Shown here piece by piece: positions 22,485-36,003 of a stretch of 64,000 nucleotides of DNA; the first letter of the stretch is position 1; each line of letters starts with the position of its first letter. The notes beneath the pieces are model-generated. The model did no database searches and was not told where the DNA came from. It saw only the letters and a list, made by a program, of their open reading frames with translations. The DNA is taken from positions 4,356,339 through 4,420,338 of the forward strand of contig CM049316.1 of NCBI GenBank assembly GCA_026874595.1. Direction: 5' to 3'. Made by a program: the position numbers and the translations under genes. Origin of the DNA: Sipunculus nudus (Eukaryota > Annelida > Sipuncula > Golfingiida > Sipunculidae).

Positions 22485-25400
22485 CAGATCACACTGGCCT
22501 AAAGAGATTTATCATGGAAATAAATCATACATTCTCTTTTTGTAACAGAACACCCTCTTATGACTATAGTTTAAGCAAATGCATGCAAAAACATGTTAAA
22601 CTGGGCCAGCAGGAACCTAAGCTAAAAGACAAGGTTATCAAATTAAGTAAATTTTATAAGAATTAAATGAAGAATCTGTATTGTTAGCAAAATCAGTTGA
22701 GTTAGCTCACAGCACAACCAAGGTTATGATGTTTACAGTGACCTGATGTCAGGTTCTGTATGAGAACTTCTTGATGGGTCACAAATGGCAAATTACAAGA
22801 TGGTAGCTCCAGTATTTACAAAACCAGTAAGCCAAGGGGAGAGGCATTGACCATGGTTTGTGTGACTCTACTCTGCTTAAAAGTAACCATCTCTTTTTAA
22901 GGAGAATAGATGTATTGGTTTGGATGCCTACAGGTAGTTGCTGAAATGTTAGATCTTACCATGGAAGCCTGAAGATTGCTGGACTTAAGGAGTTTGTAGT
23001 GATCACTGTGCAGGTGTACTAGTATTTCCAGCTTTTAGCCACGAATATAAACAAATGAGCAGGTGTTCTAACTGAACCAACAAGTCATGTCAAAAACAAA
23101 ACTGCAATGGCCGTCCATACTATCATCATGATATCCAGTATGCTATCCTAATCTTAAAATTCGACTATGACGGAATATTTATCACAAAAACCATGTGATT
23201 GTACAAACTGAAACATAAATCATGTCTCCAAAATAAAACCCCCCCCCCCCCCAAACAAAATACTTAATCACAAAACCAATGTAAGAAATGCTTATAGGCA
23301 GTCAGAAATTGAACAAGCATGCATTCAGATTTATTAATATGCTGAATTATACCAGAATCTGTTAGCACATGTTGGGTGCTGTTAAAAAGTAAACACACAT
23401 ATGTAAAAATAGGCATGATTTATTCTCAGTGATATATAATATCTGTAATTAAGCTGCAAGGTTTTGTCTAAAAGGACAAAAACAGGTTGCTCCCTCATCA
23501 AAAATTTTGGCATAGTTTTCCACAGAGGACACATGCTAGTCTATACCTGATGCCACTCTGCATGACTTCTTGCAAGACTCTCTAATGTCAGAGGGCCGTA
23601 AGTCCAACTCCAGTAGTTGATGCCCATATTTCAAAACCTGATTATCAACTGTTGTAACCAATGGCAACTGATCAGCCTGAAGTCCCCTTTACAAAACCAG
23701 CTTTTCACTCCCGTTTTTCTCATTGATTGTGTGAGCTTCTAGCTCCAGGACACCAAAGGGTCAATGTCCTGTGTCTTCATCGTTACATCATTTACGTCTC
23801 GGTTGACACTTGCAGGACCTTCATGTAAATCAGCGCAAAATGAACAGGGGGCATCTGGATGTTAAAACCTTACATTACCCTGCTGCTACAAGATGACCCA
23901 CAAGGGCAAAGGTCATTGCTACTTTCTCATGGTCAGCCATTTTTTATCGGACACAGTGACAGCCTTAGCTACGGTAAGCCAGCCCAACAGATTTACATCT
24001 TCTGAAATCTATACTGACTAGCTAGAACTTGAATGAAGTCTTTTCATTTTCAATGTGAGATACAGTTTCCAGGCAAGTGGGAAGGAATTACTTTTTCAAT
24101 GATTCTTGAGTCAATTTCAAAAGAAACTGCAATGAAATTTAATAGTCATGATATTCTGTATGTACAAATATAAGTTGGTCTCAAGAGAAAATAAGCCAAT
24201 TTAATGGGACTTGCCATCTTGCTAAGAAGACACAAGGGCTTAATTTCCACAAAACAAACTCCAGGATGTCACTCCACTTGTTAACTGAACTTGCATAGGT
24301 AATGATACCTGTGGAGGGCAAAACTAATATTACAATACATTCTGGGTAATCACATATATTTCGGCCAGTCTGCTTTCCAGGAGGTGTGATAAACTATTGA
24401 TTCAAATCTCAATGTAATGCCTCTTTTTAAACTCAATTAAAGAACCCTAGCTAGCACCTTATCATCCCCATACTGGAGAAAAACTCTGGGTACCTAACAC
24501 TGAAGAATTTGTAATGGCTGTGTAATGTAAGGAAATGAACACTCATGTAACATATCTGAAGGTATACAAAAAATGCCATCTCAAGTTCTGCTATAATATA
24601 AAACAGACCTGCAACAGTTACACAAGATGAGCCAGCCAGAGTCCATGTTGTACTCATAAAATATCACACTGGTTTTGCATGGACCTAACACTGCACCGGA
24701 GTTTCTGATAATTTTTCACCAAGCACAGATATTACATCACAGCTATCATTTTCTATAAATCTGGTGTACCTTTGAAATTATTCTGATGACAAAGGACAAC
24801 ACCAATACAATACATGACAAGTTTATACAGGTTAAGAGGGTTGAAAACAGTATAAAACAAACCATATATCAAAACTTGGAAACATTAAAGGTCTCAGCAG
24901 AAACCCTAGGCATCAAGAGAAAACAGTGCATGCTGGGAGAAAGTACCAGCGAGAAATGACTGACAGCAGCAGAAGGTACACTGAGAAACATAAACCTCAA
25001 AGTTAAAATTTCTAATATAAAAACTGCAATTTCATAACATGTCTTTTCATTCCAATGTGACACTTTTAAGCAACTGAATCCTTTTTGATTTTATACAATA
25101 CTTTCACTTTTTTTTGTCTGTGTTTCTGGTTCACAGTCAGTGGAATACTGCCAGGCCAGATAGCTTAACCACATGCATTTGACCTGTCCGTGCAGTATGA
25201 AAAGTTGCAAAGAGCAATTCAAGTATTTTTAAGAAATAGTAAAGGTTCTGAAAGTCATATATAACACCTTGTACCCAGCTAGGTCTCTGCAGGTTGGGTT
25301 CCCACTACAGCTTATCCATGGTACAAAAATGATACAGAAATGTGCCAAAAGGTTAGTCCGCATCCTTCAATCCTTAAAAATTCTCCTCTAGGAGAAAACT

Positions 25401-28400
25401 GGTCTCCACTGAAAAACTCCTCCATTTCACAATACAACATATTACCCAGTAGTTTCCAACTTTCAATTATACTGATACAAAGGACTCAGTATAATGAAAC
25501 CAAAAATATTTGATTTCAATGGCAGTCCAAAATACAATTCTATACAGACACAGTCCAGACACTCCATCATAATGCAACTGCTGCACTATACAATCTCATA
25601 CTCATCAAATAACAAATAAACAGATGCTTCCCTGACAGTAACTACCATCTCAAAATCCTAAACTGTCACAAAAGACAGTGTTCATTGCTATATTGAGTAA
25701 CATAAGTCCCATTCTTGGCTATATCTCTTTCACAAGAAATGCCAGTTAATATACCCAAAAAAGCTATATGCATGGCAGTATTAAGCAAACTAGGTGACCA
25801 ATGGGTCATGACTAGCTGCAGGATCTAAAGAGGAAGCCAACAAAGGGTAAAATAGATTGATATTGCATAAGCCAAGCAGTGTGAGGAGCTAAAGTAGACT
25901 AAGATAGTTGATAATTAACTCAGTAATCATACCTTGCTAATACAGATCCTTTCACATTATCTCAATTTCATGATTGAATGAATAAACAGCCTATGTGCAG
26001 TAACCTTGAACATTAAGAAATTTCAGATTTCAAGGCAATGAAAGTTGCATTTTCACCCTAGCCCTTTGCAGAAATTGGCTCACAATGACTTAACATCACA
26101 TAATCAATGAGATATCAGGACCTGTCTGAATGATACGTCTGTACTATCCAGGTGTAAAGGTTATGATTTGTGCCCTGCAATAGCTGGCTGGAGGGCAGCA
26201 TGGGCAATGGGCTGAGTGTTATCACAATAGCTAAGCAAGACTGAAAGTCAGCTAAGCAAAAGATCACATATGCCACTGCCTGTATATATTGCAAAAACAT
26301 GTAAATGCACAGTATTACAGCAATATATATATGTACAGTGTCACAGGAAATAATATTATGACACAGAGATGGGAGAATTTCCAGTAGCTTATGTCCCAAA
26401 TGACATGTTTAGATGTGGGCAGCTTATTGTCTTGTGATGTGATATTGATTATAACTGTAAGGAAGTTCATTCATTAAGATATGCCATCTAATCACGCCAT
26501 CTTTGAACTCCTGGGTTATATGGCAGCCAGACTGATAAATGGTTGACAATGTTCCCTGAAGGAAGATCTTCCAGCCATTCAGCAGGCAACCATTAATGAA
26601 TAAAGATGTCATCATCAAGTTTAAAGGAGCAACACCAGTGTCAATGAGAAGTGAAAAAGAGGATACACCCAAAGTACCAGAGAAAAAGAAACAGAAGTAA
26701 AATGTCTGTTGTCCAGCATGACATGGCAGAAGATTGTCATCCTATGAGTTAAATGGAGCTAATATTATAATAAGCCTCCAACATTTCAGGTTTTCTATGC
26801 ATGCATGGGGCAAGGCACTAGGCAGAGTGGATACAGGAGAAGGGTCCCCCCCCCCTTTCTTCCAGCTGCCACAATCTTTTAAAAGGGGTACAGACAAATT
26901 TTTCCAGCATTGACCCCCTTTTTCAGGATCTGAGGACCTTAACAAAGTTATCTCATAAGTCTTCCTTGGCTGGACCCCTCCATTTCCACTTCTTCCAGTG
27001 TTGTATTGAAATACACAAAACTCATATCAATGTACCATATCGATGAGCATTGACATGTCAGGATATTGATACAGCCCTACCAAGAGGCACCATCCAGAGG
27101 TCACAACCTACTGTGAAAATATATGAGGGAACATCTAAGATTCAGGTTCTTTCTCCTTCACCAAAGTCTGATACCTTAACCATTAGATCACATCTTACCT
27201 CTTCATCCTACAGATTCTGGTCCCTAAACCGTTAGATCACATCTTACTTCATTCTTCTTTTTCCTTCATTCTTGAGTTATTACTACGACTGATAAAGGTG
27301 GTCAAGGTACTCATAAATAAACATGATCACCAATGATACAAGCATTAATACTGATCTTTATATTTGTATCTTCATATAACTGAAAGGAACACTGAAGTAC
27401 AAGAACACATTATGGGTTTGAGGAATCACTTTGTCAAACTGGTGGTATCAACTTTCAGAAACATAAGTTCAACAGGAGTACTGGCAAATGTTAGACAACC
27501 AGTACAATATTTTCTTACCTCAGGCACTAAAGTAATTGACATTTTTAATAAAGATGCAATTGAACCACCCAGTTTTCATAGATCACTACACATCCATAGA
27601 AGAAACTTCCAGTGGAGAAAGCAACATTAAGTTGATGATCTTTATGAGCTGGGCCGTATGACACTGATATAATTCACTGGCTTAAGAAGTATCAATGTCA
27701 ACACTAAAACATTCTTTACACCATCCTGAGACCTGAGGCCCGAAAGCCCTGCTTCTGTTCAACTCAGCTTATGTCTTAAAAGTCTGAGCACTTTAGGTAT
27801 TATATCTGATCCCATAAATCAATTGAATCGACCCACAGTACAATGTCACTCTCGCTTCGGTAAGTAAGTGTATGTTGACAGTTCCTTCCTCCAAAGGCTT
27901 CCCTGTTGCTCTTGGTTGAACTAATTTTATTGAGTCGGGATAAAGTAGAAAGCACCTTTTGACATGTCTGCTTGATTTTCTCTAATCATTTCCTCTGAAC
28001 ACGCTGTGAGAACATTTTTCTTTCCCAGATTCTGGACACTTTTGTCTTTCATTTTTTTTTTTGCAGTGATTCATGACCCTTGTTTAGCTCACGTTTTGTT
28101 ATCAATCCTGCAGATCTGAATGAAGGGATTCAATTTTCTTTCAAATTTGTCCTCTATCATGTATCTGTACCTTAAAAATAGCTTTATCTTGATCTGTTTA
28201 ATGGTAAAATAGGAAAAACATTTTCTCTTGTGCACCTTTAAATTTTTATGTATTTTCCTAAAAGATTTTTTTATTATTTTTCTTTTATTTTTGGAAACAC
28301 CTATCATATATATGTCTTCATGATAATTTAAATATTAGATGCTGCAGTTGATTTGTGTTATCTAAACAGAGATAGTTATAGGGGCAACATATTTGGATTT

Positions 28401-28537
28401 AAATTTCCACTTTTGATTATTGCTGGGAAAGGATTTCATGCAAAGCATATTTTCATCCAGGACAGAAAGAAGACATGCAGATTTTGTTATGTTTGAGCGT
28501 TTACATTATTACCAAGGCAGTGTGTAGTACCTGAAAA
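22485..28537. other. Long A/T-rich stretch with few features
   Basis: About 6 kb without a recognised gene. Minor items: a C run near 23239-23253; a decayed family-1 5' tip at about 25793 (CTAGGTGACCAATGGGTCA); a C run near 26847-26856; and a 49-bp direct duplication (TTAGATCACATCTTAC at about 27183 and 27232). Short ORFs throughout look like chance. Confidence 0.4.
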
Positions 28538-28935
28538 CAACAGATGGCCACGTGGCCATGACCCTCATCTAAATTGTCTTTTACAGTTTGTCTATTACCA
28601 TTGTTATGACAGCAACCAATCATACTATGTATTTAGTTATACATTGTATTTACCGTATTCTACTCCACAATAACTCTCAAGCTTGATGGGCCTAAGCAAA
28701 TCTCAGTGGCAGAAAAATATATGCCCAATATTATTAAAGTCTAAATTGTGCTGACCTGTCTGTATCTTAGGAGGGGTACACAATAAAATCCCATCCCCAT
28801 CCTCAATCCCTATATCTGCCTGGAAGCAAAAATAGTCCCTCCCCCCCCCCCCCCCCCCCCCCTTCCTCACCATGTGTTTAACTAGAAAGGTGTGGCATCA
28901 GTGATGGGGTGGGACAGACGGATGGACAGACGCAG
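28538..28935 (+). mobile_element. Hairpin-type element fragment with a different 5' palindrome
   Basis: The sequence AACAACAG then ATGGCCACGTGGCCAT (perfect 16-bp palindrome, 28544-28559) then GACCCTCATCTAA has the same layout as the family-1 5' end, with other bases in the palindrome. A GACAGACGGATGGACAGACG microsatellite follows at about 28912-28933, separated by a C22 run (28841-28862). No clear 3' hairpin was found, so this copy is truncated or decayed. Confidence 0.5.
28841..28862. repeat. C22 homopolymer
   Basis: Uninterrupted run of 22 C. Length may be affected by sequencing or assembly error. Confidence 0.85.
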
Positions 28936-29404
28936 ACCTTTTTGGTAGTCCTCCCTCCCTACAGCTGGGGACTTAATGCGTCACTTAACTGGTCAGAATT
29001 TGGTGCTGTTATTTGACTGTATATATCTGGCAGGTAGCACATTCCCTAAGGTATTTTTTATATTATTTAAAACTGCCAAATTTGAATCAAGGTCTTGGTA
29101 AAGTCTATCACATTCTGTCTTCTATCCATATCTTCTGGCATACCATATGAACACACTGATTCCCAGAAACATGTTCTTGCATAAACATTACTAGATGGTG
29201 AATATACCTGATAAATTCTTGGCAATCTTCCCAATCTGATGAAACCTATATTGTACTTTAAAAATAAGATTAAAACAATAGCTAGTTAATTGGTATTTTC
29301 ACTATTTCAAACTGTATGAAGCAGCAGAGGAATCATCTGTAGACATTCTGTACAGAATTACAAATTTATCATTATAATTTTGGTTACAACTGATCATCAA
29401 TTAA

Positions 29405-29436
29405 CAAGGGACCCATGGGTCACGGCGCTCAGCTGA
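29405..29436 (+). mobile_element. Isolated family-1 5' terminus
   Basis: CAAGGGACCCATGGGTCA, then GCTCAGCTGA (29427-29436), an exact reverse complement of the TCAGCTGAGC found in family-1 3' hairpins. No core units or hairpin follow, so this is a 5' fragment. Confidence 0.65.
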
Positions 29437-31203
29437 TCGTGATTGAACTATAAATGTTTCTCCACTGTGATACTATATCGAGTCGATAAAGCTTATGAAT
29501 ATCATGTACATGTTGGGCTATTATAAAGGAATGTAATGTAATATGTGAGTAAATGATAAATGAAATTATCTGACTGATGGATTAATAGAGTCAAATAAAG
29601 TGGTTTATTTTTTATTTATTTATTTAGGGGTTGAAAATTGTGATATATTTGAGCAAATATGAATGCAATGACAGCAGTAATAAGCAGTAGTAGAATGATG
29701 ATAAGGCTATTTGTTGAAGGATCTAAAGTGTATGGTAGTCTGCAAGCGTTCAATTTGACAGATATGATGTTATGATTAACTATGCTGATGAAGTGATTTA
29801 TGAATATGTGACTGTATGACACAATATCTCTTTAGTCTTGACAAGGTACATTATTGTGATGCCCACCATGTCTACATATTACACAATATTGACATAATTT
29901 CTGGCATGTACATAGGTACCTATGGACGAATAGTTATACAAAATATTAAAGTATGAATATATCTGATTCATCTTGTTCTTGCTTACTGAGGCTGACTTTG
30001 GGATGGGGTTCGGAGAAGGAAAAAGTGAGGGCAGCACGAAGGTGGATGTAGAAATATTCTATTGTAATGTTTTTCATTTATATAAGAATATGAAAAGCTA
30101 AGAGGAAAGGGGCCCTCCTTCTTCGTTATAGTAAAGTTCCAAATATATGATTGCAAACTAATACTCTGACAAGACTGTCATGAAGAAAAACAGTAAAAGT
30201 TTTGAGATACTGTGTTGCATACGAAAATTTACAGATGGACAGGCAAGTGGACAGAATGGACTAATACCTTTATTTCACTTTCAAGAGAATAATGCATTTA
30301 AGTTTATATATAATCCTATTTTTTTTTAGCAGATCCACGTTTTCCATTAAGAAGTTTTTATCTGAATCATTTTTTTATTTACAGGTTTATAAATTTTTAA
30401 TTAAAAAACCTGAAAATATAAGTTAAAATATTAGAATTGTTCCAAAGTTGCAATCATTATATATACAGAGTAAAAAACATTGGGTCATATTATGCATACA
30501 CATATATTTGATTATTTTTAAATCATAAATGTTTAAACTGATTTTAAAAGAAAATAATGCCACAACATGGCATCTACAAGAATATTCCTTGAATCACTAT
30601 TAAAAAGTTTTGCCCATTGGAGTTTTCAGGACATGCTTAATTTTATTCACCAAAATAAAATAAAAGTAAATTTGATAAAATAAAACATCTTTTCAAATAA
30701 AGTATACACACTGTTGGTTGAATGAGGGACAAACAATATCATTGTGCTAATTACTATCCCAGTTTTAATTAATTACTGGAATTAATAGTCAATTTCACAC
30801 CTGGTGAAGTTTTTACTCTTCTGAAGTAAGGAATTACTTATCTCATGAACATCCACACTTTCACAGCAATACACCACTTTGTGGACACAATTAAATGTAC
30901 ACTTTAATCATTGTAATCCTGGTGGTTCAATACAAAATCTAAAATGTAGCATGTCCAAGAATAAAATACTGAAAAATTATAACATTCATCTAGTTTATGC
31001 ACCAGCTGGGGGGGGGGGATGAGTGCAGGGCAGAGGGGAAGCTTGCTAGTAGTGGCCAAGCTGGGCCAAGGAAAGCTGCCTGGGGTGGGTTACATAATGC
31101 AAGTGAAGGCTGTACTACTAGGTGGGCTAGATGTAAACAACACTTGACATGGTGTATGAAAACATGAATCAAAGCTATTCATTCCAATCAATTTCTTTTG
31201 AAA
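29437..31203. other. A/T-rich stretch without recognised feature
   Basis: No gene or named repeat. A G run at about 31010-31018 and a G-rich patch (31018-31130) are the only notable composition changes. Confidence 0.45.
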
Positions 31204-31715
31204 GTTCAGATTTTAAAAGATTAAATCCTTATGCAGATATGCTGGGAAAATTAAATCAACAGTGCCAAAGTTGGACAAAATTTAAGGTATTGATTTTTTA
31301 TTTATGCTAATAACTTGAAAAATTTGCAAAATTCAGATCTAATTTTGGGTAAACAATTGAATTTTGATTAAATAAAGTTATATTCCTGAAAAAAGTCTCT
31401 AGGTTCAGCAATTCTCATGTGAGTAAATATATTTCCTGATTTTTTAAAAAATTGCATTATGTTTTGGCCCATAACTTCAAAATAATACCCAATACTGACC
31501 TAATTTTTGGTATGTTCATAGAAAATGTATATAAGAATGTGAATACTAAATACGATCAAAAACAGATCAGTGGTTTTGAAATTAGGCAGCCTTGAAGTGT
31601 AACAGTGGCTTTTTTTTATGGAAAACAGAGTTTTTTTTCCTTAATATCTCGAAGGAACAAAGTCCTAATGACCCAATTTTCGGTATGGTAGGAGATTTTG
31701 GGGACATCTAAAATT
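31204..31715 (+). mobile_element. C-B composite repeat, copy without 3' end
   Basis: Module C starts near 31204 (GATTTTAAAAGATTAAATCC) and runs directly into module B at 31261 (AGTGCCAAAGTTGGACAAAA). B continues to about 31715 (ends near GGGGACATCTAA), without microsatellite or hairpin. Compared with the copy at 31803-32573, the C-B junction is short and lacks the A-run. Confidence 0.6.
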
Positions 31716-31802
31716 ATGTCGACAGCCTGGGGAGCATAGAGATGTGCACTGAATGACCTACAATCATCAAAGTGGAATGCTTGACAATGTAAGGGAATAC
31801 AA

Positions 31803-32573
31803 CAAGAGCCTCCCAAAAATTCAATAACTAGCCTAATTTTGCAGCTTTTATTTTCAAATTTCAGATTTTAACAGATTTAATCCTTATGTATACATTGTGT
31901 GAAAATTAAATCCACAGTAATTACAGGAAAAAAATGTGCCATGGCCAAAGTTGGGCAAAATTTAAGGTACCAATTTTATATTTTTGCCAATATTTAAAAA
32001 AATTTAACAAATTTTGATCTTATTTTTGGTATACAATTAAATTTTGATTAATTAAAGTTGTATTACTGGAAAAAAGTCTCTACCTTTAACACTTTTGGTC
32101 TTAAGTGACCAAATATCTTCCTGATTTTTTTACAAAGTCCATTATGTTTTGGCCCATAACTTTTTTAAATTATATAATACTGACTTAATATCTGGCATGT
32201 ACATAGGAACTATATAGAGGAATATTTATGGTAAATATGAAAAAACCAGATGAGTGGTTTTGATATTAGGCAGTCCTGAAGTGTGAAAATAGATTTCTAA
32301 TAAAAAATTGAGGTTTTTCCTTAATATCTCAAAGGAACAAAGTCCTATTGACCCAATTTTTGGCTTGGTAGGAGATTATGGGGACATCTAACTGTATGCC
32401 GAAACTCAGATTCGTAGGTCCAACAGTGTCGAAACGTGCCAGTCTTACGGACGGACATCCAGACGGACAGACAGACAGACGGACGGATGGACGGCACGAC
32501 AGACAGACGGACGGATGACGGACAATGGACCATGACTATAGCTCAGATGACTTATAGTCAGCTGAGCTAAAAA
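31803..32573 (+). mobile_element. C-B composite repeat, complete copy (empty-site reference)
   Basis: Begins CAAGAGCCTCCC. Module C follows (GATTTTAACAGATTTAATCC near 31863), then GGAAAAAAATGTGCCATGGCC (A7, 31928-31934) and module B (31936 on). It ends in an ACGGACAGACAGACGG microsatellite (32450-32525), the family-1 hairpin (32540-32568, loop TAT) and AAAAA. It is the undisrupted counterpart of 62011-64000, where a family-2 element sits in the A-run. Confidence 0.7.
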
Positions 32574-32634
32574 CACAAAGTTTCCAACAATTTACAGTAT
32601 ATTGTCATTTGGAACAAGAGAATAGGAGAAAAAA

Positions 32635-33612
32635 CAAGTGACCCGTGGGTCATAACACTCAGCCAACTGACATGTTGACAATATGCCTTGCACAGGCAAC
32701 TTACAAAGATAATGTAGGTAGCACCATAGTTCATGCATATTAGCTCAAGTTCATCAAGACCCATAAGCACACCAAATTTGATGACAACCATCCAGCCAGT
32801 CCCGAAGAATCTGGCAATTTGTGTGTATTTTGCATTTTTTTCTGGGGTATTCAAACATGGACTGTAACGCTGAGAATATAGGTCACAGTGACCTAATTAC
32901 AGGTTACTGAGGAGAACTTTTGAGGAACTCTCAGGATGTCAAGTTAAAAGATTCTAGGTCCAATGGTTGGGATTTGTGCTTTGCTTTGGTATCAAATATT
33001 CAGTTATTCTGGGGGGGGGGGTGCTTATAAGCCCCATAGCTTTGAGAATATGGGTAACAGAGACCTAATTTCAAGTTTCCAAGAAGACTTACCATGGACC
33101 TCCCTGAATGTTAAGATAAAAGATTCCAGGTACAGTGGTTATGATTTGTGCCCTGTTAACAGAAGACTGCATCTTTAAAGGTTTCAAAAGTATAGAAAAA
33201 CATTCTTAACAATTTTTAAAATCCAGGTGGCTTTACAAGTCTGCAGAAAATGATGAAACACCCCATGATCAATGCAAAGAATGATGGTGATCAATGCATT
33301 AGTTGTTCAGATACTTGAGCTTTTGTATCAAATTTTCAATTATTCTGGGGGGGGGGGGGGGTACTTCAAAGCCCTAACCTCAGAGGTTTTGGGTAACAGA
33401 GACCTAATTTTAGGTTTCCAAGGAGACTTTTCATGGATCTTCCTGCATGTCAAGATAGAAGATTCTAGGTCCAGTTGTTATGATTTGTGCCCTGTTAACA
33501 GATGGAAGGACAGAGAGATGGACGGAAGGACGGACAGAACAACAGACAGACGGACGTCATACAAAGGGTGATCGCTATAGCTCAGATGACTATCAGTCAG
33601 CTAAGCTTAAAA
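32635..33612 (+). mobile_element. Family-1 element, complete but rearranged copy
   Basis: The 5' end is CAAGTGACCCGTGGGTCA (palindrome with one change), then CACTCAGCCAACTGA. Core units lie near 32871, 33041 and 33385. They carry AGGTCACAGTGACCT (32880-32894) and G runs of 11 and 15. A GACAGACGGACG microsatellite (33505-33556) leads to the hairpin at 33579-33607 (loop ATC region) and TAAAA. Non-coding: the open frames of about 70-100 residues here are repeat-derived and recur in other copies with stops. Confidence 0.75.
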
Positions 33613-36003
33613 CTAATTGAATTAATGTTAAATGAGAAGCATGTGCTAAAAAAAAGGTTGAATACTGAATATCTGTGTTTGATATAAAATTACTTATTCA
33701 GAATCAGAGATAAAAAAAGTTACTGAATTTGGATTAAAATAAAAGATTGCTTAATAACCAAGTCTCATGTAAAGGGCTCTCAGGCAAATGTCTGCTTTTC
33801 CCTTTTATTTCCCACTGCATCAGTGATCATGGCTGATAGGGATTTGAACAAAATAGACAGCTATCTAGGTTAATACACTTAAAGAGTGCAGTGTCTATAA
33901 AACATCTGCATCATAATAATGCTTCTTCTTGTAATCTTGTTTCATCCTCTGACTGAACCCCAAATTCGATTATCCAAAAGACTAAATCAAACAGACCAGG
34001 CAATAGCTCTGATTTTCATAAGCCTCCCAAATGGTTATAATCTAGTTAAAATTCTACTCTGACACAGGATTTGATTGGTTTGTGAATTAATGTTGTACAA
34101 AATATTCCTGAAAGACTGTCACAGAAAAAGCACAAGGGTACTGTCAACCCAAATAAAGCTGCTACTAAGGTACCACATTTATTACACGTCTGAGGAGAAG
34201 AGCCTGAGTCTTGATGGTATAACATCCCATAGACCCAAGGGGCTCGTAAATTTGGTGCAAGGTCAACAAACAAGCAGTCTATGTTACCAAGGAAGAAACA
34301 AAGTCCCCTTAGCCACTGAACTAGACTCCCCAATGAGTCAAAACACAATTGGTAAAAGTACTTACTTAATTCATGTAACTTCTTGCTGACACCACCAGCA
34401 ACAGGACTTATATGACTCATTTTAAAAAGTACAGTGTTTTCTCCAATGTACTGTCTGTAAAACTTTGTAATATTCCATATTAAAGTTACCCCAAAACAGC
34501 AGAAAGGATTGACACCATTCTATTGTCTTCAAGTTAATCACCTGAACTTCACTATCATTCTACTGCCCATATAAAATTAGAAATATGTGTTTCCTAAACA
34601 AAGCTTAAAAATGATTTTTTTAGTATGTGTGTGTTCTTTTTTTCGCTATTCATCAATTCTTAATTTGACAAAAAGTTGGCTAAATCAAACAGACAATTTT
34701 TACAAAATCAGAAAATGCCTGAAGCATGACAAGACCATTTACAGGTGAGCGATATTGTGCTACTTACCATGTCCACAACCAGATGGATGTGCTAAATCAA
34801 CCTTATCCTTACTTAATTCCCCTGTAAATGTTTGTTTATGTCTTTGTGATGTATTTTCAACAGACCACTGGCACTAAATAAAACACTTGATATCACACAC
34901 AAGATAGACTGAGAGTTTCACAATATACAGGTACTAGCTCCCAGGTGCTCTTAAAATTTTGTAAAATTTCTCCAACAAAGATCTTTAAAGTTAAATTCAT
35001 AAATGAAGAGATTTTTGGAGTAACTTTAATTGCATTAGAATTCAGCTAAGCATAAATATCTTAATAATCATTTCTAGCTTTTTCAAAAGTTTCTAACATG
35101 TTAAATTGTAAAGACATATCAAATGTATACAGGCAGAAATGCAGGATTCATATTACAAAACACAAGCTAATGGTCTTTTACAGCCTGAGCATGAACATTA
35201 ATGACAGATTACTAACACCGGATACCTAGTCCCACATCAATTTATATTTCTTGAAATTCCTTGTTCTATGACATGTTGAAACACCTGGTTGCCTGATATC
35301 TTTATAAACTCAAGGTCCAATCACAGTAATTAACTGCAGACACTGAAAACTGACTCTTCCCACTTATAATACTTTATTGTTGCTGCTTCAATGCAGTAAG
35401 ATCAGATTCATAAGCAAAATTCTTCACTGAACATGATATCAGAGGGAAATGATTCAAAATATGTTCCATTGTGCTGTTAGGAAATTAAATCTGCTTGGCC
35501 ACTTGTTTCAGCTGGTGATGGCAATAGTGAAAAGAAACACACCACAAGCTTACACTCATAACTATACCTGTCATATACATTTTTTAGAGAAGAAGCAGTT
35601 AAGTAATATCACTAAGTGGTTCCCAACCAAGCAGCCCCACTCCAAAGCATTATGATTCTATGGCTTTATCTTAGATTACAAGAAGCTGGAAAATTGTAGT
35701 GAAAAATATAATCAAATCAACAATATCACTCTCTGAAATAAATGTCAGTTACCTACAGCCTCGTTTCCATGACATTCACATGACTGGATAATGTGTACAA
35801 GTTTTGTCTTAGTTAATTGGTTGGTCAAGTGATTGGTTGCTTGGTTTTTAACTTAACTAAAAACATTTATAAATAGAAGATATTTGTCAGTATATTTTTC
35901 ATCAGTTTAAGATCTCATGAAAATCATTCTATGGTTTTGGGAACACATCAATAATTATAAATCAATTCTTCCTAAATCAAAATTGCTGACACACTTATCC
36001 ACA
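33613..36003. other. Stretch without recognised gene
   Basis: Overlapping open frames on both strands at 34046-34420 (104 and 124 codons) are the only notable ORFs. Neither has a recognisable domain or splice context, and the complementary frames are open together, so I treat them as chance. Confidence 0.4.

Noticed and set aside
34046-34420. Overlapping ORFs of 124 (-) and 104 (+) codons as a host gene
   Set aside because: No recognisable domain, both strands open together and no convincing splice sites.
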